Shown here piece by piece: positions 55,103-64,000 of a stretch of 64,000 nucleotides of DNA. Numbering within the stretch: position 1 is the stretch's first letter; the number at the start of each line of letters is the position of its first letter. The translations under genes and the position numbers were made by a program. Under the pieces are notes generated by a model. The model worked only from the letters and a program-made list of their open reading frames with translations. It was not told where the DNA came from and made no database searches. This DNA comes from Trichosphaerium sp. ATCC 40318. Taxonomy: Eukaryota; Discosea; Flabellinia; Trichosidae. Location of the stretch: positions 102,996-166,995 of the forward strand of contig JALMLS010000552.1 of assembly GCA_038496445.1 (NCBI GenBank). Direction: 5' to 3'.

Positions 55103-56021
55103 ACTTCAGTTCTTTGATGTAGACTCCACGTGGCAATTTTGTGTCTGCCACATGTTGACTTTTTTTGATTCTGTGAAGTGCGAACACAACGTCAGACAAC
55201 CTGTCAATCAAAACCTAACGGTTTGTTTAAAACAAAGGAATTTCTCAGATTTTTACCCGATTATCAGATAAAAACAACACCAAATCACCATTTTAGCTGT
55301 ACGTTTTTGTTCATCGCTGTACAGAATAATAGAGCTCGTTTTATATACAACTGTATGGCTATATGCTAACACCATCACACAAAATATTAGGCATGGAACG
55401 GTTTAGGTAATGAGTAACGATGAGCTAAAAAAAGGATTAAAATTCACCTTGTTTTATCGAGAATCTGGGTCAAAATACACAAGGCTTGCTTGAAGCAAGA
55501 ATACCTTGCACGAGGATATTTACAGTTATTATGGTACACACCTCAAAGACATAACTTTGTCTCATATAAAGGTCTTGTGGTGCATGCGAGAAACAAAATT
55601 ACTCCTAAAGGAAATATGAAAAAATGTTCTGTAATCCTTTACACCAGTGTTTACTATGAAATATTTTAGTGCTAAAGCAGTTCTTGCACAATTTTGAATA
55701 CCTGTTCTAACAAATGCGACGCTAGGTCACCATGTTTGATACCAGCATGGTATCAATAAAATAGACTTCTTGGGTTGCCTAACAGGCACCAGGAGCTATT
55801 ACCGCACGTGTAAATAAAGCAATCATATGCGATTATCATTGAATAGAATAAACGCGCAGCTAAACGGTTAACATAATGTAATCTAGCCTCTGCCATACCA
55901 TGTATTATTTAGTGAAAGATTAATTTTCGATAGGCAATCAAAACAGGCAATTTTCTTGATTTCGAAAAGTCGCTTTTTGACTTAACTTGAATATGGGTAT
56001 TTAAGAAACAATTTTACGACA
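55103..56021. promoter_or_regulatory. Divergent region; left part of the tandem duplication unit
   Basis: From about 55405 on, the sequence resembles 58107-58582 (shared AATGAGTAACGATGAGCTAA-like and GTTTTATCGAG words). The duplicated unit thus includes the upstream region of the lectin-like gene. No exon is seen. Confidence 0.6.
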
Positions 56022-57342
56022 ATGGCTCTACCACTACAGCTTCGATTGGTTGTTTTTTTGTGGTTCATTGTGGCTATCCGGTCCTTGACTTGGTCACAAA
56101 CTGCTTCTGTTTGCGCTGGAACACCCAAGTATGTCGTAATATTGCCACGTGATTCTTTATTTAATAATTAGAACTAGTTTTGTATTTAAATAGTATTTTG
56201 TTTAGATCTAATTATCTCGTTTTTTAGAAACTCTCGACTGATAGAGGTATTGGACAGTACCACTCTCAGTTTTTTACGCCAAGTAAACGCAGGCGACAGC
56301 TATTGGCTTGGCGCAAGGCTATATACAGATCCTCACAAGTATGAAGGCACTTGTTCATTGTGCGATCTCAATAACAAGGAGTGCGACCGCTGTTATGAGG
56401 CGTTGTCTTTTTACTTTTGGGTTTCAAGTAATGTTTCGATGACTCAGACAGATCTCTTTATTACCACTGCCAAGAATGATACACGAACATACTTGAATTT
56501 GTTGTTTTCTCATATGCAACCAACCTTCACAACCACAAACAATGAATCTGAAGGGTGTTTGGAGATGAGAATTAACGGTACTTTTTCTGAAAATCGATAA
56601 AACTAGTCAATCTAACTACGCTTTTTGCACCCAGGCATTAATGATTTACCATGCAACAGGTCTATGCCGTATTTTCAATGTGAGTCTGATTTCTTGGTAC
56701 CTAAATTGATAACAGAACATACAAATATTATCAATCAAACGCTCAGTTTTCTAGGTACTATTTGTTTCATGGTTTTTTTAACAGTTTTATGCTCAGGAAA
56801 TGTCACCTTCAGTGATAGCGTCATTACTGTGAATGGCAAATCACAAATAGCTACTTACGGGTGCTTGAGTTTTATTGGGAATGTTACCATACAAGTAGAG
56901 GCCACTGCGGTTGTATGACTGTTTATTTTCTTGAACTGTTTTGAAACACTTTTGTTTTTAATCTTTCTTTAGCAGGCTAAAAAATCAATTCCTCTGTTTA
57001 AACATGCTAAAGAATGTGAGATATCAATTGCAAATATAACCGTTTCAGTTGATGCGTGTCTAATACAAGGTAATACAGACAAACACTCTAAAAAAACTTG
57101 TATTTTAACTCATAATCACAGATGATGACAGCACTCTTAGTATCTTCTTTGGGTCTTCATGTGCCCAATCAAATATACGTAGCGGTTCATCAGTTCATAT
57201 TGTTGTTATAGTTGTTGTTGTTTGTGTTGCAGCATTGGGAGCCATTTTGTTAGCTCTCATTTTTCTGGTACCTAGCTTCTGCAATGATGTGTTTCCATGC
57301 AAACGCCAAAAAGCAAATGTGCATGCAACTGTGCCTTCTTAG
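56022..57342 (+). CDS. C-type-lectin-like type I receptor, copy 1
   Basis: Six exons. Signal peptide (LRLVVFLWFIVAIRSLTW), then a C-type-lectin-like domain: VLDSTTLSFLRQVNAGDSYW and LGARLY early, CLEMRINGINDLPCN and YFQCE at the end, the usual C...W/N-D..C....F-x-C-E finish. Extra cysteines in CSLCDLNNKECDRC are unusual. A second ectodomain of beta type follows (GNVTFSDSVITVNGKSQ, CLSFIGNVTIQVEA), then a TM helix (VHIVVIVVVVCVAALGAILL) and a short basic tail (CKRQKANVHATVPS). Several N-glycosylation sites. A surface receptor is likely; the Ca/sugar-binding triplets E-P-N or Q-P-D are not visible, so sugar binding is uncertain. Confidence 0.75.
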
Positions 57343-58582
57343 TAAATAGAATATGTTAATAAACAAATTGATAGTCTACTTAAAGTACGTTGTTTGGCAG
57401 AATTTGTGTATACCGAAAATTAAATAAAATGAATCAAGGTAGCTAGCACAATTTGTCATAAGAGTTCTAACACTATCAGTTGACTTTCTTCTATCAACTA
57501 ATCAATGAACACTAACTATAGACAATGTTGGGAGGAAGACAAAATGTCTTGTGGCTCAAGCGCAGCGCCAAGCATTTGTTATATTATACCCCTTGAATGA
57601 CCGAGACCAACAGTTTCAAGAATTCCCTCTCCTGTAACACATTCTCCTTTCCTAAATAAAATTCATGTCAATTCCTTAAAACCCGCCACCACTGCTGCAC
57701 TCTCCGTGCTTTTGGGGTAAAGCACTCTGGCGGAACGTCTGAGGTTTTGTACCTTTACAGGCCAAACCAGTGTTGTTGTGTCAAGAGGTCCAGCTACCAA
57801 GGACGTAAGCGTTTTCACCGCTTGAACACTCACGTGTGGAACCTAGGTTGTTAATAGTGGCCTGGTTAATGTCAATGGACTCTAGTAGTTCTGACAGTCA
57901 GTATTTATACCTTCGACTAGTGGCTAGTGTTGCTAGCGATGAAAAAACTTAACAAATGATGTTTTTTTGTGAACAGTGCACGTTTTTATCTCCCTGAGAA
58001 TGTTTAAATGCTTCGTTTATAGCCTGCTTTCGCACATCCTATTGTCTCCCATCTCTTTCAGTTTATTAGCTATCTGTTCCGCATTCCCGAGTTCCGGAAA
58101 TTAGTGCATAATGAGTACCGATGAACTAAAATGGGATTATTGTTCACCTGTTTTATCGAGCATCAGGGTCAAACCACAATGTAAGGAACGGCGTTGATCG
58201 TAAGTTAAAATCTGTTTATTAAGTACAAGTTCAAGGTTAAGTCAAGTGATACATCGAGTAATACATCTGGAGTGTTACAAAACTTGCTTGAAGCAATTAA
58301 AAATACTGAAAATAGACTTGTTGGCACCGATAGTTATTATCGCACGTGCAAACAAAGCCTCATCTGCGATTACAATTTAATAGAATAAATCCACAGCTAA
58401 ACAGTTACTATTATGTAATTTAGTCTATGAACTGTGCGGTTCTGCTATGCACGTATTGTTTTATGAATGTTTGTTTGATTTTAATTTTTGCGGGCAATTA
58501 CAAATAGGCAATTTTCTTGCGAAAAGTCGGCCGCCTTTTTGACTTTACGTGAATGTGGGTAATTAACGGCCCTTAAAGAACT
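57343..58582. other. Spacer between tandem receptor genes
   Basis: About 58107-58582 is duplicated from 55405-56021. The rest (57400-58100) is single-copy here, with no exon. CACGTG words near 57831 and 58340. Confidence 0.5.
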
Positions 58583-59900
58583 ATGCATCTACCACTACAG
58601 GTTCGCCTGGTTGTTTTTTTGTGGTTCGTCGTGACTATTCGTTGCTTGACTTGGTCACAAACTGCTTCTATTTGCGCTGGAACACCCAAGTACGTCCGTA
58701 TTATATTCACACGTGATTGTTTAACTAGTTCTAAAATTAAATAATTTATTTTAGCTCTAATTATCTCGTTTTTTTTAGAAACTCTCGACTGATAGAGGTA
58801 TTGGACAGTACCACTCTCAGTTTTTTACCCAAAGTAAACACAGGCGATAGCTATTGGCTTGGCGCAAGGCTATATGCAGATCCTCACAAGTATGAAGACA
58901 CTTGTTCATTGTGCGATCTCAATAACAAGGAGTGCGAGCGCTGTTATGAGGCGTTATCTTTTTACTATTGGGTTTCAAGTAATGTTTCGATGACTCAGAC
59001 AGATCTCTTTATTACCACTGCCAAGAATGATACACGAACATACTTGAATTTGTTGTTTTCTCGTATGCAACCAACCTTCACAACCACAAACAATGAATCT
59101 GAAGGGTGTTTGGAGATGAGAATTAACGGTACTTTTTCTGAAAATCGACGAAATTAGTCATGACTAATTTCGGTTTTTGCGCCCAGGAATTAATGATAAA
59201 TCGTGCCTTGAATCTATTGATGATTATCATTGTGAATCTGATATATTGGAACCTAAATTGATAACAGAACATACAAACATTATCGATCAAACTCTCAGTT
59301 TTCTAGGTATTGTTATTCAAGACCAACTTAACCGGTTTTTTTTCTGACATTCTTTCGTTTTAGGAAATGTCAGCTTTGCGGATAGTGTCATTACCGTCAA
59401 TAGTAAATCACAAATAGTTACTCACGGATGCTTGAGTTTTATTGGGAATGTCACCATAGATGTAGAGGCCACTGCGGTTGTAAGAATGTTTATTTTCTTG
59501 AACTGTTTGAAACACTTTTGTTTTTAATCTTTCTTTAGCAGGCTAAAGAATCAATTTCTCTGTTTAAACATGCTAAAGGATGTGAGGTATCAACTACAAA
59601 CGTAACCGTTTCAGTTGATGCATGTCTAATACAAGGTAATACAGATAAACACTTTAAAACAACATTGTATTTTAACTCATATTCATAGATGATGACAGCA
59701 CTCTTAGTATCTTCTTTGGGTCTTCATGTACCATACGTAGCGATTCATCAGTTCATATTGTTGTTATGGTAGTTGTTGTTTGCGTTGCATTGGTGGGAGC
59801 TATTTTGCTGGCTCTCTTTTTCCTGGTACCTAGCTTCCGCAATCTTGTGTTTCCATGCAAACGCCCAAAAACAAATGTGCATGCAACTGTATCTTCTTAG
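58583..59900 (+). CDS. C-type-lectin-like type I receptor, copy 2
   Basis: Tandem duplicate of 56022-57342 with the same exon plan and an open frame throughout. The lectin-like exon is nearly identical, but the cysteine loop that follows differs sharply: DKSCLESIDDYHCE against DLPCNRSMPYFQCE. The signal peptide, second ectodomain and TM/tail (SSVHIVVMVVVVCV, CKRPKTNVHATVSS) are close to copy 1. The concentrated change in the ligand-face loop suggests divergence of binding specificity after duplication. Confidence 0.75.
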
Positions 59901-60185
59901 TAAATAAAATAGCGTAATAAAAAAATTGATAGTATACTAAAAGTGCGTTGTTTGATAGACGCTTCCGTAAATTAAATATACAAAAAATGAAAGCGAAAAT
60001 ACAAAATCAGTATTCAAAATAAGCTTCAAAGTACTTGCCATGCACAATATATGAAGGCAGTTGCTGCTCCGTATTACTGCCAGAGATACTATATTCGAAC
60101 CCTCTTAGAGAGCGGTAGCTGCACGATTGTCTTCAAAAGTAGACTAGTGGCTTATGTGGAGAACACAAAGAATGTTTATTCACCT

Positions 60186-61135
60186 TTAGCAACAGCATTT
60201 TTTACAACAAGTCTTTCCACAGCAACAAAAACAGCCTTCTCTTCCGTAGTTTTGTAATATCACAATAAACGCATACTCGAATATATTTGAGAAAGAGTGG
60301 AGAGTATAGACAATGCACATCATCACGAACAAAGCCCTCTCATCCTCAAACACAGAAAGATGAGTGAATATTAAGAATAGAGGTAAAACGAGTAAGAATT
60401 GTAGTATGTATAGTGATTGTAGCACGCCGCAGAATATATCAAAGCGTTTCTTTTGAATGAGTCCAAGGATTGTAACTATTATTTGAGAAGCACTGAATGC
60501 GAACACGAATACAATAAAACCAATAACCTATTTACGAAAAAAATAACTAACTAAATCGAAAACAACATTTCGAACAGGCTCACTCACCGTTGCAATAAAT
60601 CCACCCTCACTGGAATTATTTTTTGATTCCTGACGCCAATCAGAGAGTAATATAGCCTTAAACAATTTAATAGTCGTACAATAGAGATTTAACTCCAAAA
60701 AACAATCTTTTGGGAAAAAAAGCACGTGTTTGTTTGGCAAACGAAAGGGCTGGTAGATACGTTTAAAGTACAAACGTACAACAATAAAAGAAGGAATAAT
60801 ACATGTCCATATCACTCGAACAACCAATACGAGTATAAATCCATATAATCGCCTTTGAGGAGTACCAAGTGCGTCAACATCATCACCAATATCTATAAAA
60901 CCACGGTTAGTGTTTGGTATGACTCAAACGCTTAAGGATACCTGAACGCATTTCAATCTCGCTTTCATCCATCTCTACTATTTCTACGATATCCTCACTC
61001 GCTTTATCATTGCTCGCTTTATCATCGCTCGGTTTCTCATCCCCTAGAACAAATAAGACTCGGTACTACATACGGTTGCGTAGTAAGGCAGTAATAAAAG
61101 TTACCGTTGGTTACAATTTCAATAGTTGTACTCAT
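60186..61135 (-). CDS. Multi-TM protein with Cys-rich tail, copy B (inverted)
   Basis: Inverted copy of the gene at 52001-52987 with the same five-exon plan and intact frame. It begins MSTTIEIVTN and keeps the acidic exon unchanged over long stretches. TM regions differ at a modest number of sites (for example LYILQFLLVLPLFLIFTHL). The end GREGCFCCCGKTCCKKCCC is identical. Homology reaches only about 40 bases upstream of the ATG, stopping near 61175 at a GC-rich hairpin. Confidence 0.75.
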
Positions 61136-61959
61136 TGTAAGCAAAAATGATATAGTACTCTTATCGCAAAATGTGCACGAGGTCGGGTTCTTGTCCCGAG
61201 CGAAGCGACGGCCCGACTGAAAGCGAACAGTGCTAGCTTGCATTTGTCCCATACTCAAATAGTGTTAAACCAAAACTGGGAGTACAAACAATCCACTTGA
61301 GTAGATTTTGGCTCATATATTGTGGAAAATGTGTCGTCTGCTGTTCGATGTGCTCATTTGCATCACTTCAGATTAGTTTACTAGTTTGCGCCTACCACGT
61401 GTTTAGTGCCGTATGTAGTTCAGAATCCAGATCTTTTTTCCAATGCAACTGTATTCGATGTAACGGTTGAGCATGCATTTGCGACTTTCTGGAAGTCAAT
61501 GTCTGCTTTTGCAAAACCTCAAGGTACCACTTCATCATGGGTGTGATTGCAACAATACGAGAAAAAGAACTTAAATCAGGTTTTTACAATTTAGATGTGT
61601 TTTTTTTAAGTCGACTCAACTCAGTCCGACTCGACTTTTGTAAAATCGGTCCGACTCGACTTAAGACTGAGTCGTTAACAGTACTACAGACCTTACAAGA
61701 CTTGACAGTTCTGAGAGAACTAGCACAATGTGAATCTGTTTACATGTCACTATTGTTTAGGATGCAGGCGCAATCAGCAATGTGTACCTACTATGTACCT
61801 TAAGTGCAAGTAATGTTTCAATTGCAACGCAACGAAATAACTCTAGCAAATGACCATATTATTTATCAGGTGCACATGTATACGCTACACAACCAAATAA
61901 AGCATCAAAGAGCAGAAGGGGAATAAAAAAAGGTACGATGGCTTTTTAGACTAAAAAAC
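61136..61959. other. Spacer with one possible orphan exon
   Basis: At about 61418-61523 the + strand reads VQNPDLFSNATVFDV then AFATFWKSMSAFAKPQ and a GTACC donor, which looks like genuine coding sequence, but no partner exons are found. At 61600-61680 the word TCCGACTCGACTT occurs twice, flanked by ACTCAGTC and GACTGAGT. No full gene. Confidence 0.3.
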
Positions 61960-62371
61960 TACACTAACACAAACCATGCATTAACAAAACTCACTAACGT
62001 GTTTGAGAAGTTTCTGTTCAAACCAACCAGCACGGATTTACTTTCTTCCTTTGCTAACAGCTCTACCCCTACGATAAAACGCCGTCGTGGTCAATCTCGA
62101 CATCGTAACTATTTCTCAGACAGCTTTGTGCCAATCCAAAGGTACGCATAACGTTGCGCCACAAAAGCGCTCATGGTACCAACAGGGCAGTAATATCACA
62201 GAACCATCAGAGATTAAACTCATTATTAGTGGACACTGCAAAAAGAGAAAATGTGGACGCTGTGAATTTTATCATGTCCTGGCCTATCAAATGCTTCAAT
62301 ATGAGATAATGCTGTTTGTATACAATATTGAGCATGATTCCCATATCTGTAAAAAAGAAACAAACAATTAA
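61960..62371 (+). pseudogene. Possible transposase-like coding remnant
   Basis: One frame reads KLTNVFEKFLFKPTSTDLL, then a basic stretch (TIKRRRGQSRHRNYF) and SFVPIQR before a stop. After a frame change it continues as SWYQQGSN and CKKRKCGRCEFYHVLAYQM. A basic run followed by cysteine pairs is common at the C-terminus of DNA transposases and zinc-finger regulators. There is no terminal repeat or catalytic triad to confirm it. Confidence 0.25.
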
Positions 62372-62599
62372 AAGTTGACTGTTGTGTGTATGGCTGCTGT
62401 TGAAAAAAGTTGAAATTCAAATGAACCGGGAGTTTTTTCTTATGAACCCGCCAGTATTTAATAAATATTGGTTGTTTACATAAAAGACTCAAACACCCCA
62501 TGCAGTATGCTTTGATGAATTGATTATGTGCTCACACAGTTTTTTTTCTCTACTTCTTTGCTCCCAATCCACTATGTTCCTATGAATTTCATGACCTCT

Positions 62600-63001
62600 T
62601 TAGGTTTGATTGATGTGTTCCACGATGTCTTGTAGTTCGGATTGGTTGTTTGGAATTGTGCAACAAGTTGTTTTTTCTTCTGTATGGTAAAACACGTGAT
62701 TCCAAATGTTTTTTTTTATTAAACATTTAGATAGACTTGTTTTGTAGGTGAGCACACTGTTAGATTGAATGCGCTCAAAATAACCCAAGTTAGGGCCTGA
62801 TATTCGGAAACACTCTGGTAGCGATATTTTTGCGTCTGGGAGAACCTTACAGCTGTTTTCAGTCATGCAGTTCAATTTTTCTCGTAGATTGGTCAAATGT
62901 TTCTGTTTATTGTCTAGTTTACGTTTTTTAGTTGCTGCACGTGTTGAAGTACGGTTTGTACACGCCACCACAGGTAGGTACTTGAAAATATAACGAAACA
63001 A
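62600..63001 (-). CDS. Hypothetical coding exon (up to 133 codons)
   Basis: Open for 133 codons but beginning at TTG. The sequence contains RAATKKRKLDNKQKHLTNL, LPECFRISGPNLGYFERI and KCLIKKNIWNHVFYHTEE. The charged N-terminal part may be a coiled coil. An acceptor-like TTCAAG at 62980 could mark the true exon start. No family recognised and no partner exon identified. Confidence 0.3.
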   Translation of the reverse strand: MFRYIFKYLPVVACTNRTSTRAATKKRKLDNKQKHLTNLREKLNCMTENSCKVLPDAKISLPECFRISGPNLGYFERIQSNSVLTYKTSLSKCLIKKNIWNHVFYHTEEKTTCCTIPNNQSELQDIVEHINQT

Positions 63002-63870
63002 GTAACAGACATTGTGGTGGTTTTACAAAAATCACGTGCGTGTAAATAAATAAAAACGCTTCGTAACAATTCCTCTGACCAGTAAACCGTGTTATGCAGC
63101 CCTTTCTGCCGTAAATGCGTTAGTCTTTTTTCAAACTTGTTGCCACCTCCACTGCGAGTTGCTCATTGTACAATAGCGAATACGTGACATCTAAAAATCA
63201 GCAGATGAAACCAGCACAGATAGAAAAACAAAAATAAAGAGAATAAAAGCTCCACCACTGGAATAAACAACAGCATGTTTTACAACCGAAAAGATACGAC
63301 AGCACAACATTCTTGTATTTTGGCGTCCGGTTCTCGTTATTCTGTCTGGTTACAATAACATTATGATAATATCCTTTGTGCTTGCCTACCGGGGTAAAAA
63401 ATAGCCCGAAAAAGAATTCGCCACTTACGAGCAACAAAGTTGAGCGAGGGTATTTGCACTATTTGGTGAAATATTTGAAAAACCTGTGTTTTGATGAAGG
63501 TACATGGCCTGTTTTGTCACCAGGTTGTAACTCCATTTACTTAAATAAACAGATTGAAGGTGTCCAAATGGTTAAAAAACTATTGTACAGGCAATCGCGT
63601 TCTTGCGAATCAGTTAAAAAAAAAACCACAACCGTAACACAAATTACAATAACACTTCACTGAAAAATCATGTGTCAAGAGACACCAACTTAATACTACT
63701 TTGTGATAACCTCAAGAGTGACAACACGTCATGACAGAATCATTGAGTGACAAATACCAACGTTTAGATAAGGAAGAACAAAACCAACAACGTCTATCTC
63801 CCCATAATTGAAATTGTGTTTTCTTTGCAGGTTTGTAATGCTTGCTAAGCAAATAGTTGACAAAGTTTAG
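63002..63870. other. Spacer, probable intron or upstream exon region of the ankyrin gene
   Basis: No exon I can support. A T-rich stretch with an acceptor-like TTTGCAG occurs near 63830 and might begin an upstream exon of the ankyrin gene. Confidence 0.3.
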
Positions 63871-64000
63871 CAACAAATGGCTACAATGAAGTTGTATCAA
63901 CATTACTCAAAGCCAACGCCAATGTTGATGCTGTTGATAAATATGGAAAGACAGCTTTAATATATGCAGGTAACATGATATGATGAGATACAACATGTAC
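63871..64000 (+). CDS. Ankyrin-repeat protein (runs off the window)
   Basis: Exon 63871-63969, bounded by GTTTAG on the left and GTAACA on the right. It encodes ATNGYNEVVSTLLKANANVD followed by AVDKYGKTALIYA, one ankyrin repeat and the start of the next. Its first residues lack the G-x-T-P-L-H beginning, so earlier repeats must lie in a preceding exon that I could not place. Binding partner unknown. Confidence 0.7.

Noticed and set aside
61181-61217. GC-rich hairpin considered as a tRNA or structured RNA
   Set aside because: It lacks A and B boxes and a cloverleaf; only the outer six bases pair, so it is better treated as a breakpoint feature.

Overview
This window is nuclear DNA of a compact, AT-rich eukaryote. 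Almost every confident gene is split by short introns, mostly about 40-100 nt, many with GTAC donors and T-rich acceptors. There is a eukaryotic tRNA-Asn with a trailing T-run, and no operons or Shine-Dalgarno sites. The content (Rho and Rab32-like GTPases, many F-box proteins, C-type-lectin-like receptors, HEPN proteins, an MCT-type transporter, SPRY domain) fits a protist or very compact opisthokont or amoebozoan lineage. I cannot name the species.

Layout. 1-5.0 kb: two Rab32-like genes (+ partial, - complete) around an F-box/LRR gene. 5.1-6.7 kb: conserved repeat block and HEPN gene 1. 7.0-14.4 kb: inverted pair of zinc/F-box-like paralogues with a dead fragment, a small PSI-like membrane protein and a nine-exon Rho GTPase. 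15.0-18.5 kb: multi-zinc-finger gene and a degenerate ARF-like GTPase. 19.1-23.1 kb: MORN_2-like repeat protein, a small basic protein and a secreted granulin-like plus SGNH-hydrolase gene. 23.5-25.5 kb: MFS transporter. 25.9-27.3 kb: second copy of the repeat block plus HEPN gene 2. 28.1-37.9 kb: housekeeping stretch with an aromatic amino acid decarboxylase, a phytanoyl-CoA dioxygenase-like protein, a mitochondrial carrier, a GFA-domain protein and 6-phosphogluconate dehydrogenase with a tRNA-Asn gene inside one intron. 38.1-40.4 kb: a small protein and a third, broken Rab32-like copy. 40.9-45.6 kb: one long F-box, beta-helix-like, His-rich, helical-repeat, SPRY gene. 46-55 kb: a novel secreted candidate, a coiled-coil protein, F-box/LRR genes and fragments, and a multi-TM gene. 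56-61 kb: tandem C-type-lectin-like receptors followed by an inverted second copy of the multi-TM gene. 61-64 kb: fragmentary exons and the edge of an ankyrin-repeat gene.

How it fits together. The conserved metabolic genes look like unrelated neighbours, not a pathway cluster. The rest is family turnover: nearly every accessory gene has a second or third copy in the window, tandem or inverted, often with one copy decayed. The strongest unexplained signals are the excess of the palindrome CACGTG, mostly in introns and spacers; a roughly 300-bp block upstream of both HEPN genes that is more alike than the genes; a Rab32-like family with a shared novel C-terminal domain and no visible prenylation cysteine; and tiny start-codon exons. 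All gene models were assembled by eye from reading frames and splice signals, so exon ends carry uncertainty.
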